A DNA stretch of 64,000 bases from Arenimonas malthae CC-JY-1 (GCF_000747075.1 NZ_AVCH01000104.1:1-64000), one strand, 5' to 3'; positions 29,118-39,158 are shown, counted from the stretch's first letter. The notes: generated by a model not told the origin, from the letters alone. Translations and numbers: made by a program.

Positions 29118-30254
29118 ATGAAACTCAGGATGTCCGCTTTGCTTGTCGCCCTGCTCGCCGCCGGTTGCGGCCGCGAGCAGCCCGCCGACGGGGCCGGGGA
29201 ACAGGCCGCCGCCGCGCCCGAGGCCGCGCCCAAGGTCCTCAACGTCTACAACTGGTCGGACTACATCGGCGAGGACACCATCGCCAACTTCGAGAAGGAG
29301 ACCGGCATCAAGGTCACCTACGACGTGTTCGACTCCAACGAGGTGCTCGAGGCCAAGCTCATGGCCGGCAACACCGGCTACGACATCGTGGTTCCGTCGC
29401 TCACGTTCCTTTCGCGGCAGATCCAGGCCGGCGTGTTCCAGGAACTCGACAAGTCCCGGCTCAGCAACTACGGCAACCTGGACCCGGCCTTCATGTCCCT
29501 GCTGGCCCAGAACGACCCGGGCAACGCCCACGCGCTGCCCTACCTGTGGGGCACCACGGGCATCGGCTACAACGTGGCCAAGGTGAAGGAAGCGCTGGGC
29601 GAGGACGCGCCGGTGGACAGCTGGGCGCTGGTGTTCGAGCCGGAGAACCTGGCCAAGCTCAAGGGCTGCGGCGTGGCCATCCTCGACACCCCGTCCGAGA
29701 TCATCCCGCCGGTGCTGCGCTACCTGGGCGAGGACCCGAACAGCTTCGACGAGGCGGTGATCCAGAAGGGCGTGGACCGCCTGAAGGAACTGCGCCCGCA
29801 CATCACCTACTTCCATTCCTCGCAGTTCATCAACGACCTGGCCAACGGCGACATCTGCGTGGCGGTGGGCTGGTCGGGCGACATCATCCAGGCCCAGGGC
29901 CGCGCCGCCGAGGCGGGCAAGGGCATCGAGATCGCCTATTCGATCCCGAAGGAAGGCGCGCCCATGTGGTTCGACATGCTGGCCATCCCCAAGGGCGCGG
30001 CCAACGTGGACAACGCCTACCTGTTCCTCGACTACCTGATGCGCCCCGAGGTGATGGCCGGCGTGCAGAACTACGTGATGTACGCCAGCGCCAACCAGGC
30101 GGCGCTGCCGCTGGTGGACGAGGCCGTGCTCCAGGACCCGGGCATCTACCCGACCGAGGAGACCAAGGCCAAGCTGTTCACCCTGGCGGTGCTGCCGCCG
30201 GAAGTGGACCGCCTGTTCACGCGCCACTGGACCACACTCAAGACCGGGCAGTAA
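29118..30254 (+). CDS. potF: Putrescine-binding lipoprotein of ABC importer
   Basis: Substrate-binding component for polyamine uptake. 378 residues. It begins with a lipoprotein signal, MKLRMSALLVALLAAGC, with the lipidated Cys at 17, whereas E. coli PotF is a soluble periplasmic protein. A short Ala/Glu-rich linker precedes the binding fold. The putrescine-contacting positions of PotF are kept: NWSDYIGED near 45, Ser in VPS near 95, GWSGDIIQA near 255 and WFDMLAIP near 290; the C terminus GIYPTEETKAKLFTL matches PotF well. It heads potFGHI, 95 bases after spuC; the gap holds a GC hairpin and TATGAT at 29063, a possible separate promoter. Confidence 0.95.
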   Translation: MKLRMSALLVALLAAGCGREQPADGAGEQAAAAPEAAPKVLNVYNWSDYIGEDTIANFEKETGIKVTYDVFDSNEVLEAKLMAGNTGYDIVVPSLTFLSRQIQAGVFQELDKSRLSNYGNLDPAFMSLLAQNDPGNAHALPYLWGTTGIGYNVAKVKEALGEDAPVDSWALVFEPENLAKLKGCGVAILDTPSEIIPPVLRYLGEDPNSFDEAVIQKGVDRLKELRPHITYFHSSQFINDLANGDICVAVGWSGDIIQAQGRAAEAGKGIEIAYSIPKEGAPMWFDMLAIPKGAANVDNAYLFLDYLMRPEVMAGVQNYVMYASANQAALPLVDEAVLQDPGIYPTEETKAKLFTLAVLPPEVDRLFTRHWTTLKTGQ

Positions 30255-30260
30255 GCCACG

Positions 30261-31402
<1,142 letters not shown>

Positions 31403-31406
<4 letters not shown>

Positions 31407-32323
31407 CCGGCAGGCTGCTGCGTTCGGTGCGGAGGCGCCTGCCGGGCTCGCGCTGGCTGGTGATCGCGGTGCCCTACCTGTGGATGCTGCTTTTCTTCGC
31501 CATCCCGTTCGCCATCGCGCTCAAGATCAGCTTCGCCAGCGCCGCCATCGCCATGCCGCCCTACACCGACCTGGTGCAGTGGGCCGGCGACAAGGTGCAG
31601 TTGACCATCAACACCGCGAACTACCTGTTCCTGGTGCGCGACAGCCTGTACGTCAACGCCTACCTGAGCTCGCTGGAGATCGCGGTGGTGTCCACGGCGC
31701 TCTGCCTGCTGCTGGGCTACCCCATCGCCTACGCCATCGCCCGCATGGACCCGGCCACCCGCAACGTGGCCCTGATGCTGGTCATCCTGCCCAGCTGGAC
31801 GAGCTTCCTGATCCGCATCTACGCCTGGGTGGGCATCCTCAAGAACAACGGCCTGCTCAACAACTTCCTGATCGGGCTGGGGCTCATCGACGAGCCGCTG
31901 CAGATCCTGCACACGCCGGTGGCGGTGTACATCGGCATCGTCTACGCCTACCTGCCGTTCATGGTGCTGCCGCTGTATTCGAACCTGGTCAAGCACGACC
32001 ACCGCCTGCTCGAGGCCGCGTCCGACCTGGGCGCGCGGCCCTGGAAGGCCTTCCTCACGGTCACGCTGCCGCTGTCGAAGGCCGGCATCATCGCCGGTTC
32101 GATGCTGGTGATGATCCCGGTGGTGGGCGAGTTCGTCATCCCGGAGATGCTCGGCGGCGCCGACACCCTGATGATCGGCCGCGTGCTCTGGCAGGAATTC
32201 TTCAACAACCGCGACTGGCCGGTGGCCTCGGCCGTGGCGATCGTGATGCTGGTGCTGCTGATCGTTCCCATCACCATCTTCCACCGCTACCAGTCGAAGG
32301 AAATGGAGTCGAAGCTGACATGA
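31403..32323 (+). CDS. potH: Putrescine ABC transporter permease PotH
   Basis: 306 residues with six predicted membrane helices. The GTG at 31403 overlaps the potG TGA by 4 bases (GTGA) and is the natural start (VTGRLLRSVRRRLPGSRWLVIAVPYL begins there). The large periplasmic loop after helix 1 has ASAAIAMPPYTDLVQW, typical of PotH/PotB. The coupling (EAA) loop is LLEAASDLGARPWKAFLTVTLP near 215-235. The C terminus ends in charged FHRYQSKEMESKLT. Together with PotI it forms the membrane channel. Confidence 0.95.
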
Positions 32324-33165
32324 GCCCCGGCCGCGGCAATTCCGGCTTCACCCGGGCCATGCTGGTGCTGGGCTTCGTGTTCCTGTACGCGCCCATCCTC
32401 AGCCTGATGGTCTATTCGTTCAACGAGTCCCGCCTGGTCACGGTGTGGTCGGGCTTCTCGGTGAAGTGGTACGGCGAACTGTTCCGCGACCAGCAGATGA
32501 TGGACGCGGCCTGGGTGAGCATCCAGGTGGCGTTCTGGACCGCCTGCGCCTCGGTGGTGCTGGGCACGATGGCGGCGATGGTGATGACGCGCTTCCGCCA
32601 TTTCCCCGGCAAGACCCTGTTCGGCGGGCTCATCACGGCGCCGCTGGTGATGCCGGAAGTGATCACCGGCCTGTCCATCCTGCTGCTGTTCGTGTCCATC
32701 GGCCCGGTCATCGGCATCGGCGAGCAGCGCGGCATGCTGACCATCTGGATCGCCCACGTCACCTTCTGCATGGCCTTCGTGACCGTCGTGATCTCATCGC
32801 GCCTGCAGGAGCTGGACCGCTCGCTGGAGGAAGCGGCGATGGACCTGGGCGCGAACCGGCTGAAGGTGTTCTTCGTGATCACCCTGCCCATCATCGCGCC
32901 CGCGCTGATTTCCGGCTGGCTGCTGGCCTTCACCCTGAGCCTGGACGACCTGGTGATCGCCAGCTTCGTCTCGGGCCCCTCGTCCACCACGCTGCCGATG
33001 AAGGTGTTCTCGTCGGTGCGCCTGGGCGTCAGCCCCAAGATCAACGCGCTGGCGACCCTGATGATCCTGGTCGTCACCGTCGCCGCCGTCATCGGCTGGT
33101 GGGTGATGACGCGCGAAGACAAGAAACGCCAGCGCGACATCCAGCTGGCGCTGCAGAAGGGTTGA
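32320..33165 (+). CDS. potI: Putrescine ABC transporter permease PotI
   Basis: 281 residues, the same as E. coli PotI. Six membrane helices starting with AMLVLGFVFLYAPILSLMVYSFNESRLV, which is close to PotI. The EAA coupling motif is SLEEAAMDLGANRLKVFFVITLP near 165-187, followed by LSLDDLVIASFVSGPSSTTLPM, a PotI/PotC hallmark. The ATG overlaps the potH stop by 4 bases (ATGA). The sad-type dehydrogenase gene follows 4 bases after the stop, so catabolism and import share one message. Confidence 0.96.
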   Translation: MSPGRGNSGFTRAMLVLGFVFLYAPILSLMVYSFNESRLVTVWSGFSVKWYGELFRDQQMMDAAWVSIQVAFWTACASVVLGTMAAMVMTRFRHFPGKTLFGGLITAPLVMPEVITGLSILLLFVSIGPVIGIGEQRGMLTIWIAHVTFCMAFVTVVISSRLQELDRSLEEAAMDLGANRLKVFFVITLPIIAPALISGWLLAFTLSLDDLVIASFVSGPSSTTLPMKVFSSVRLGVSPKINALATLMILVVTVAAVIGWWVMTREDKKRQRDIQLALQKG

Positions 33166-33169
33166 AGCC

Positions 33170-34528
33170 ATGACCGTCGAGAACCGCGATCCCTGGACCG
33201 GGGAGGTCCGCGCGTATTCCATGATGTCCGCCGGCGCCGTGGAGGCGAAGCTGGCCGCCGCCGACCGCGCCTTCCCGGCCTGGGCCGCGCGCCCGCTCGG
33301 GGAGCGCGGCGCGCTGCTGCTGCGCGTGGCCGACGAACTGCACGCCCGCCGCGACGCCATCGCCGCCACGATGACGGCCGAGATGGGCAAGCTGCGCCGC
33401 GAGGCGCTGGCCGAGATCGAAAAATGCGCCGGTGCCTGCCGCTATTACGCGCGCCACGCCGGCGACTACCTGCGCGAGGAAACCATCGGCACCGAAGCCG
33501 CGCGCAGCTACGTGCGCTACGAGCCCATCGGCTGCGTGCTGGCGATCATGCCGTGGAACTTCCCGCTGTGGCAGGTGTTCCGCTTCCTGGCGCCGGGCCT
33601 GATGGCCGGCAACGTGGCCCTGCTCAAGCACGCCACCAACGTGCCCGGTTGCGCCGACGCGATTGCGGCCGTGCTTGCGGACGCGGGCGTGCCGGAGGGC
33701 GTGTTCGGCGTGCTGCACATCGACAGCGAACAGGCCGCGGAAGTCATCGCCGACCCGCGGGTGAAGGCCGTCACGCTCACCGGCAGCGAACGCGCCGGCC
33801 GTTCGGTAGCCGCCACCGCGGGCAAGCACCTGAAGAAGTGCGTGCTGGAACTCGGCGGCAGCGACCCCTTCATCGTGCTGGAGGACGCCGACCTGGCCAA
33901 GGCCGTGCCGGTGGCCGTGGCCTCGCGCTTCGGCAACGCCGGCCAGACCTGCATCGCCGCCAAGCGCTTCATCGTGGTGGAGGCGGTGGCCGACCGGTTC
34001 ATCCAGGCCTTCGCCGCGGCGGCTTCGGCGCTGCGCGCGGGCGACCCGAACGACGAGGCCACCACGCTGGCGCCCATGGCCCGCGCCGACTTGCGCGACG
34101 AACTGCACCGGCAGGTCCGGGCCAGCGTGGAGAAAGGCGCGCGGGTGCTGTTGGGCGGCGAGCCGGGGCAGGGCGCCACGGTGTATCCGGCCACGATCCT
34201 CGATGGCGTCGCGCCCGGCATGCCGGCCTGGGACGAGGAGCTGTTTGGTCCCGTGGCCAGCCTGATCCGCGTGCGCGACGAGGCCGAGGCCATCCGCGTG
34301 GCCAACGACACCGCCTTCGGCCTGGGCGCCAGCGTCTGGACGGCCGACGCAGCCCGCGGCGAGCGCGTCGCGGCCCGGGTCGTGGCGGGCGCCTGCTTCG
34401 TCAATTCGCTGGTGAGGAGCGACGTGCGGCTGCCCTTCGGCGGCACCAAGGCCAGCGGATTCGGCCGCGAGCTGGCCGGCCACGGCATCCACGAGTTCAC
34501 CAACATCAAGACCGTCTACGTGGCCTGA
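33170..34528 (+). CDS. sad: Succinate semialdehyde dehydrogenase, Sad (YneI) type
   Basis: Oxidises succinate semialdehyde from GABA to succinate, feeding the TCA cycle. 452 residues, shorter at the N terminus than GabD, as in E. coli Sad (462). Strong Sad blocks: YEPIGCVLAIMPWNFPLWQV near 118-137, KKCVLELGGSDPFIVLEDADL near 222 and the catalytic Cys in GNAGQTCIAAKRFIV near 260. DLRDELHRQV near 310 is also typical. Position 4 bases after potI ties it to polyamine breakdown. It might also accept aminobutyraldehyde made by SpuC; the sequence does not rule this out. Confidence 0.92.
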   Translation: MTVENRDPWTGEVRAYSMMSAGAVEAKLAAADRAFPAWAARPLGERGALLLRVADELHARRDAIAATMTAEMGKLRREALAEIEKCAGACRYYARHAGDYLREETIGTEAARSYVRYEPIGCVLAIMPWNFPLWQVFRFLAPGLMAGNVALLKHATNVPGCADAIAAVLADAGVPEGVFGVLHIDSEQAAEVIADPRVKAVTLTGSERAGRSVAATAGKHLKKCVLELGGSDPFIVLEDADLAKAVPVAVASRFGNAGQTCIAAKRFIVVEAVADRFIQAFAAAASALRAGDPNDEATTLAPMARADLRDELHRQVRASVEKGARVLLGGEPGQGATVYPATILDGVAPGMPAWDEELFGPVASLIRVRDEAEAIRVANDTAFGLGASVWTADAARGERVAARVVAGACFVNSLVRSDVRLPFGGTKASGFGRELAGHGIHEFTNIKTVYVA

Positions 34529-34618
34529 GGCAGGGTCGCATTCGTGTGAAAACCGGTTAGACTCCGGCCGTTGGCGTGGTCCGAAGGGGGCGGCCTGCCT
34601 GTTCACGGGAGGAGTCGC

Positions 34619-35104
34619 TTGGATACGAAAGCATGGCGGCCGTTGGCCGCGGGTGGATTGTTGCTGGCGCTGCTGGCCGCCGTTCCGGCGCAGGCGCGCA
34701 CGGATGAAACGCCGGCCCCGGGCCGCGCCGAAGTCGAGGCCCAGCTGAAGCTGGCCGCCGAAGCCGTGGAAGCGGCCAGGGTGGAGTTCCAGGCCCGGGA
34801 CACGCAGCTCAAGGCCGCGCGGGCCAACCTGACCCGCGCCGAGTCGGCGCGCAACGTCGCCGCCCAGCGGCTGGCCGAGGCGCAGGCCCAGGCGGCCCAG
34901 GGCAAGGCCACGCGGGCGCAGGTGGACGAACTCAAGGGCATGGTCCAGCGCGCCATCGCCAGCGTCGGCGAGGTGCGGGCCGAGATCGCCGCCGCCGAGG
35001 CCGCCATCACCCAGGCCCAGGCCACCATCGTGGCGGCGCAGTCGGCGGTGGCCGCGGCGCAAACCGGCGTCGCCGCTTACCTGGGGCAGGACGGGGAAGG
35101 TTAG
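34619..35104 (+). CDS. Exported alanine-rich coiled-coil protein
   Basis: 161 residues from a TTG start chosen because GGGAGGAG lies just upstream; an earlier in-frame TTG at 34571 has no such site. The N terminus (PLAAGGLLLALLAAVPAQARTDE) is a Sec signal peptide. The rest (about 45-155) is almost wholly helical with heptad-like spacing and very high Ala, Glu and Gln, as in AEAVEAARVEFQARD and AAEAAITQAQATIVAAQ, so it is probably a long coiled coil in the periplasm. No family recognised. Its stop overlaps the convergent MFS gene stop within TTAG. Confidence 0.6.
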   Translation: MDTKAWRPLAAGGLLLALLAAVPAQARTDETPAPGRAEVEAQLKLAAEAVEAARVEFQARDTQLKAARANLTRAESARNVAAQRLAEAQAQAAQGKATRAQVDELKGMVQRAIASVGEVRAEIAAAEAAITQAQATIVAAQSAVAAAQTGVAAYLGQDGEG

Positions 35105-36279
35105 GGCCTGGCCGGGGCGCCCTGGACCCAGCCCAGCATCAGCAGGGCGGCGCCGGCGGAACAGGCTGCCGAAACGCCGAAGGCGAGGGCCGGTGACACC
35201 GCCTCGTACAGCCATCCGAACAGGGCCGAGGCCGGCAGCAGCAGTGCGCCGGCCACCAGGTTGAACCAGCCGAAGGCCGTGCCCCGCCGGTCCGCCGGGG
35301 CGAGGTCGGCGACGAGCGCCTTTTCGGTGGCTTCGGTCGCGGCCAGGAACAGCCCGTAGCCCGCGAACAGGACGAACAGCATCCCCAGGCCGGGGGTGGT
35401 CCAGCCGAGGGCCAGGTAGAAGGCCGCGTAGGCGAAATAGCCGCCCACCAGCAGCCGCTTCCGCCCCCAACGGTCGGAAAGCGCGGCGAGCGGCGTCGAG
35501 AACACCATGGCCACGGCGGACACGGCTCCCCAGAGCAGGGGAACCTGCGACGCGGGCACGCCCAGCTCGCTCGCGCGCAGGAGCAGGAACATGTTCGAGG
35601 AATTGCCCAGGGTGAAGAGCGCGAGCACGACCAGGTAGCGCCGGAGCATCGGCGGCATGTCCCGGACGCGCCAGTCGAAGCCGCGGTGCGCCGGGGAGGG
35701 CAGGGCCGCGGGTTCGCGCATCAGCAAGGTCAGGCCCAGGCAGGCGATGGCAGGCAGGACCGACCAGAGGAAGATGTCGCGCAAGGGCATGCCCGCGGCC
35801 AGGAGCAGGGCGGCGAGCAGGGGGCCGGCCACGGCGCCGGCGTTGTCCATCGCGCGATGCAGGCCGAAGGCCAGCCCGCGCTGGCCCGGGGCCACGCTGC
35901 CGGCGAGCAGCGCGTCCCGGGGCGAGCTGCGCAGCCCCTTGCCGACGCGGTCGGCGACGCGGATGCACAGGAGCCAGGGCCAGGAAGTGACGAAGGCCAC
36001 CAGCGGGCGGGCGAAGCCGGCGATGCCATAGCCGAACACCAGCCAGGGCTTGGTCCGCCGCGTCCGGTCGCTCAGGACGCCAGACACCAGTTTCAGCAGG
36101 CTGGCGGTGGCCTCGGCCAGGCCTTCGATGAGGCCGAGGGCCTTGGGGCCCGCCATCAGCACCGAAGCCAGGTACAGCGGCACCAGCGGATAGAGCATCT
36201 CGCTGGCGCTGTCATTGAGCAGGCTGACCAGGCCGACCAGCCAGACGGTTCGCGGGAGCGTGGCGATGCCTCGCAACAT
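35101..36279 (-). CDS. Major facilitator superfamily transporter
   Basis: 392 residues with about 12 hydrophobic segments. It opens LVGLVSLLNDSASEMLYPLVPLYL, a stretch shared by a group of uncharacterised MFS proteins. The loop between helices 2 and 3 has SGVLSDRTRRTKP, and between 8 and 9 LAALSDRWGRKRLL, both variants of the MFS motif A (GxLxDRxGRR). DRVGKGLRSSPRDALLA near 112 is also characteristic of this subgroup. The substrate cannot be read from sequence. It follows a 57-residue membrane protein gene by 15 bases and converges on the coiled-coil gene with overlapping stop codons. Confidence 0.9.
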   Translation of the reverse strand: MLRGIATLPRTVWLVGLVSLLNDSASEMLYPLVPLYLASVLMAGPKALGLIEGLAEATASLLKLVSGVLSDRTRRTKPWLVFGYGIAGFARPLVAFVTSWPWLLCIRVADRVGKGLRSSPRDALLAGSVAPGQRGLAFGLHRAMDNAGAVAGPLLAALLLAAGMPLRDIFLWSVLPAIACLGLTLLMREPAALPSPAHRGFDWRVRDMPPMLRRYLVVLALFTLGNSSNMFLLLRASELGVPASQVPLLWGAVSAVAMVFSTPLAALSDRWGRKRLLVGGYFAYAAFYLALGWTTPGLGMLFVLFAGYGLFLAATEATEKALVADLAPADRRGTAFGWFNLVAGALLLPASALFGWLYEAVSPALAFGVSAACSAGAALLMLGWVQGAPARP

Positions 36280-36294
36280 GGTCGCCAGCCCGGG

Positions 36295-36468
36295 TCAGGG
36301 GCCGACGGCGGCCAGGATGGTGTGCAGCACCAGCCCGAGCATCGCCGCGACGCCCAGCCAGAGCAGGAAGATGCCCCGGGGCCTTGCCCGCAGGGTGAAC
36401 CCGACGGCGATCAGCGCGATCGCGATGATGGAAACCCCGACATGCGGCCAGAAGCTGATGGTCTCCAC
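36295..36468 (-). CDS. 57-residue two-helix membrane protein
   Basis: A short gene starting with GTG at 36468 and ending TGA at 36295. The product has two hydrophobic helices, about 9-25 (HVGVSIIAIALIAVGFT) and 33-55 (IFLLWLGVAAMLGLVLHTIL), joined by the basic turn LRARPRG. It precedes the MFS gene by 15 bases on the same strand, so both probably share a transcript and it may be a small accessory subunit or simply membrane protein of unknown role. No family assigned; support is the clean open frame, plausible topology and spacing. Confidence 0.55.
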   Translation of the reverse strand: METISFWPHVGVSIIAIALIAVGFTLRARPRGIFLLWLGVAAMLGLVLHTILAAVGP

Positions 36469-36521
36469 GCGCTGTCCCCTTGTACGCAGCCTCGACGCAG
36501 GCCGGGGTTAGGATAGCGCGC

Positions 36522-36968
36522 ATGCATACCTGGAAAGACGTCCTCGAACGCCTGGCCCGTGGCAACCCCATGCCGCCGGCACGGGTCGAACGCAGCCCGG
36601 CGCAATGGCGCGAGCTCCTGCCGCCGGACGTCTTCCACGTCACGCGCGAGGCCGGCACCGAGCGTGCCTTCAGTTCGCCGATGTGCAGCCTGTTCGAGCC
36701 CGGCCGCTATGGCTGCGCCTGCTGCGGCGCGCCGCTGTTCGACGCCGGCAGCAAGTTCGAATCGCACAGCGGCTGGCCATCGTTCACGGCGCCGCTGGCC
36801 GATGCCGCCGTGGCCTACCGGATGGACGAAAGCCACGGCATGCGGCGCGTCGAGATCACCTGCAACGCCTGCGACGGCCACCTGGGCCACGTGTTCCCCG
36901 ACGGCCCGCCGCCCACCGGGTTGCGGTTCTGCGTCAACGCGCTGTCGCTGCGCAAGCTCGGCGGGTGA
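36522..36968 (+). CDS. msrB: Peptide methionine sulfoxide reductase B
   Basis: Reduces methionine R-sulfoxide. 148 residues. Two zinc CxxC pairs are present, in CACCGAPLF near 66-69 and CNACDGHLGHVF near 113-116. The catalytic Cys is in RFCVNALSL near 137; the usual family form is RYCxNSxSL, so Ala replaces Ser after Asn here. SGWPSFTAPL near 84 is the substrate-binding block. There is no signal peptide, so it acts in the cytoplasm alongside MsrA (13281). It stands alone, with a hairpin just after it and tmRNA convergent. Confidence 0.94.
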   Translation: MHTWKDVLERLARGNPMPPARVERSPAQWRELLPPDVFHVTREAGTERAFSSPMCSLFEPGRYGCACCGAPLFDAGSKFESHSGWPSFTAPLADAAVAYRMDESHGMRRVEITCNACDGHLGHVFPDGPPPTGLRFCVNALSLRKLGG

Positions 36969-36983
36969 GCCACCGCGGAAACG

Positions 36984-37014
36984 GCAACGCCGCCCGGGGG
37001 CGGCGTTGGCGTGT
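36984..37014. terminator. Bidirectional terminator between msrB and ssrA
   Basis: GCAACGCCGCC and GGCGGCGTTGGC form a stem of at least 10 bp around a CCGGG-type loop, followed on the plus strand by GTGTTT. It lies 16 bases after msrB and immediately downstream of the tmRNA 3' end on the minus strand. Confidence 0.7.
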
Positions 37015-37015
37015 T

Positions 37016-37368
37016 TGGTGGAGGTGGGGGGAGTTGAACCCCCGTCCGAGAGCACTCCATCTCCGGCACTACATGCTTAGCTCGTTGTTGGTTCTCGTAC
37101 GACGGCAACACAACGTGCGAGGCACACCGTCGTCCACACCCGCTAAGTTCACTCCCGGTTGGCGGGTCGCCGCCGGGAGCTGTTCCGTGATGATGACCCT
37201 ACATCCACGAGCACGGGCACAAGTGGGTTCGGGGCTTACGCCTTAAGCGGCGAGAGCGTAGTTGTCGTCGTTGGCAACTAAGGTTTTGCCGCTGGATTAA
37301 CGAGGAAAGCTGCCCCCTCGGCATGCGCCAGTCGACTTTGCGACCCCCGTCGAAGCCAGGACACCCCC
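37016..37368 (-). ncRNA. ssrA: Transfer-messenger RNA (tmRNA)
   Basis: Rescues stalled ribosomes with SmpB. 353 bases. The 5' end GGGGGTG (37368 downward) pairs with CACCTCC before the 3' ACCA (37016), forming the tRNA-like acceptor stem with one G-U pair. The T-arm reads GGGGGTTCAACTCCCCC with the invariant TTCAA. The tag frame (37275-37243) starts GCC and reads ANDDNYALAA then TAA, one residue different from the E. coli tag (ANDENYALAA). The gene lies just downstream of smpB on the same strand. The 3' end is intact, with no sign of an integrated element. Confidence 0.97.
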
Positions 37369-37497
37369 GGAAACTCGGAAATCTTTGATCAACCGACATC
37401 ACCAGTATGGGGCTGGCCCCGCCCCGCCACAAGGCCATGCGGGGACGCCTTCAGGCGCGATTGATGCTTGCGGGGCCCTGGAGGCCCTCCCGCGGGA

Positions 37498-38013
37498 TCA
37501 GGCGTTCTTGTTGGCGCGGCGCATGACGCGCTGCTTGTCGCGCTGCCAGTCGCGGTCCTTGCTGGCCTGGCGCTTGTCGTGCGACTGCTTGCCCTTGGCC
37601 AGGGCCAGTTCCAGCTTGACCTTGTTGCCCTTCCAGTAGGCCGCGGTGGGGATGAGCGTGTAGCCGTCGCGCTCGACCTTGCCGACGAGCTTGTCGATCT
37701 CGTGCCGGTGCAGCAGCAGCTTGCGGGTGCGGCGGTCGTCGGCCACCACGTGGGTGGAGGCCTGGCTGAGCGGGGTGATCTGGGCGCCGAACAGGAAGAT
37801 CTCGCCCTTCTTCACCACGGCGTAGGCGTCGCCCATGTTCATGCGGCCGGCGCGGATGGACTTGAGCTCCCAGCCTTGCAGGGCGATGCCCGCCTCGAAG
37901 CGGGCCTCGAGGTGGTAGTCGTGCCGGGCGCTGCGGTTGAGGGCGATGGTCTTGTTGGCTTCCGCCTTGTCCTTGCCGCTTCCGGTATTCTTGGCGCTGT
38001 TTTTCTTCGACAT
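37498..38013 (-). CDS. smpB: SsrA-binding protein
   Basis: Binds tmRNA and brings it to stalled ribosomes. 171 residues, about 10 longer than in E. coli because of a Lys/Ser/Gly-rich N terminus (1-22). The OB-fold core shows [28 protein letters not shown] (split across 30-57), [13 protein letters not shown] near 72 and [17 protein letters not shown] near 98. The C-terminal basic tail ([21 protein letters not shown]) contains the DRDWQR-type segment that mimics the mRNA path. Divergent from ratA across 26 bases, the common arrangement in gammaproteobacteria. Confidence 0.97.
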   Translation of the reverse strand: MSKKNSAKNTGSGKDKAEANKTIALNRSARHDYHLEARFEAGIALQGWELKSIRAGRMNMGDAYAVVKKGEIFLFGAQITPLSQASTHVVADDRRTRKLLLHRHEIDKLVGKVERDGYTLIPTAAYWKGNKVKLELALAKGKQSHDKRQASKDRDWQRDKQRVMRRANKNA

Positions 38014-38039
38014 GTCCTTTCCTTGGCGGCCATTGTCCC

Positions 38040-38465
38040 ATGACGAGCATCCAACGGCACGCGCTGGTGCGGCATTCGGCCCGGCGCATGTTCGACCTGG
38101 TCAACGACGTCGCTGCCTATCCGGCGCGTTTCCCCTGGTGCGAGTCCTCGCAGGTGCTGGAAGTTTCCGAGACCCACATGCTGGCCCGGCTGGACCTGCG
38201 CCTGGCCGGCCTGCGCACCAGTTTCACCACCCGCAACACCCTGGAGGCGCCGACCCGCATCGACCTGCAGCTGGTCGAGGGCCCGTTCCGCAAGCTCACC
38301 GGCGCCTGGCACTTCCACAGCCTCGCCGAGGACGCCTGCAAGGTCAGCCTGGCCATGGATTTCGAGGTGGCCGGCAAGGTGCTGGGTTCGGCCCTGGCCA
38401 TCGGCTTCCAGGGCGTGGCCGACCGCATGGTGGACGATTTCTGCCGCGAGGCCGACCGGGCCTGA
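38040..38465 (+). CDS. ratA: RatA/Coq10-family START-domain protein
   Basis: 141 residues, single START/polyketide-cyclase-like domain. The start [33 protein letters not shown] is the family signature. RatA of E. coli has been described as a toxin blocking 70S assembly, while eukaryotic and other bacterial homologues (Coq10) bind ubiquinone; which applies here is unknown. It forms the usual smpB / ratA-rnfH-bamE neighbourhood, with rnfH starting 1 base after its stop. Confidence 0.93.
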   Translation: MTSIQRHALVRHSARRMFDLVNDVAAYPARFPWCESSQVLEVSETHMLARLDLRLAGLRTSFTTRNTLEAPTRIDLQLVEGPFRKLTGAWHFHSLAEDACKVSLAMDFEVAGKVLGSALAIGFQGVADRMVDDFCREADRA

Positions 38466-38466
38466 G

Positions 38467-38760
38467 ATGGCGGCCGGCGCGCTTTCCGTCGAAGTGGTCT
38501 ACGCGCTGCCGGCGCGCTGCTGGCGCTGGCCGCTGCGGCTGCCCGCGGGGGCCACGGTGGCCGACGCGCTGGCCGCGGCCGACATCGCCGCGGTGGTGCC
38601 GGGCTGGGTGGCGGATCCGGCCGGCCTGGCGGTGTTCGGGCAGGCGGTGGCGCTGGAAACGCTGCTGCGCGACGGGGACCGGGTGGAGGTGCTCAGGCCG
38701 CTGCTGGCGGACCCGAAGCAGGCGCGGCGGCGCCGCGCCCGCGAAGCCGGGAAGGCTTAG
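38467..38760 (+). CDS. rnfH: RnfH-family ubiquitin-like protein
   Basis: 97 residues with a beta-grasp (ubiquitin-like) fold. Family features are the start VEVVYALPARCWRWPLRLPAGATVADAL (residues 8-35), VFGQAVALETLLRDGDRVEVLRPLLADPK near the end, and a basic C-terminal tail. Function is unknown; the name comes from an association with rnf genes elsewhere, and none are present here. It follows ratA by 1 base. Its TAG stop overlaps the bamE TAA stop on the other strand (TTAG at 38757-38760). Confidence 0.92.
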   Translation: MAAGALSVEVVYALPARCWRWPLRLPAGATVADALAAADIAAVVPGWVADPAGLAVFGQAVALETLLRDGDRVEVLRPLLADPKQARRRRAREAGKA

Positions 38761-39158
38761 CCGCCGCTCGGGGCGGGGCGGCGCGGCTTGTCCTTGTCGC
38801 GCGCGAGGTTGCCGAAGCGGCGCATCTCGGCGGCGAGCTTGGAATCGGCCTCGGGGAAATACTCGCCTTCCCAGCGCGCCAGCGAATCGCCTTCGAACCA
38901 CAGGGTCAGGTTCTTCACCTCGGTGTCACCGACGCGACGGCGTTCCGTGGCAACGTAGTCCCAGCGCGACTGGTGGAACGGGTCGGCGATGGGCGGCGAA
39001 CCCAGCAGGCTGAACACCTGGCCGCGGGTCATGCCGACCTGCAGCTGTTCGACGTTCTTCGATTCCAGCAGGTTGCCCTGGAAGACGGGCTGTCGGTAGA
39101 TGATGCCGCAGCCGCCGATCAGGGCGGTGGCGAGGAGGAGCGTCAGGGCCTTGCGCAT
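38757..39158 (-). CDS. bamE: Outer membrane protein assembly factor BamE (SmpA) lipoprotein
   Basis: Subunit of the BAM complex that folds outer-membrane barrels. 133 residues. The lipoprotein signal is MRKALTLLLATALIGGC with the lipidated Cys at 17. The SmpA/OmlA domain contains YRQPVFQGN near 21, then VGMTRGQVFSLLGSPPIADPFHQSRWDYV across 42-70, the family core. The C-terminal extension (about 100-133) is Pro/Lys-rich and longer than in E. coli. Divergent from fur across 100 bases and convergent with rnfH. Confidence 0.95.
   Translation of the reverse strand: MRKALTLLLATALIGGCGIIYRQPVFQGNLLESKNVEQLQVGMTRGQVFSLLGSPPIADPFHQSRWDYVATERRRVGDTEVKNLTLWFEGDSLARWEGEYFPEADSKLAAEMRRFGNLARDKDKPRRPAPSGG

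Noticed and set aside
36985-37400. Possible genomic-island attachment at the tmRNA 3' end
   Set aside because: The tmRNA 3' end is directly followed by a terminator and msrB, with no integrase or duplicated end.
35101-38760. Two convergent gene pairs that both share a TTAG stop overlap (35101-35104 and 38757-38760)
   Set aside because: A 4-base overlap giving TAG on one strand and TAA on the other is a common compact arrangement and needs no special mechanism.
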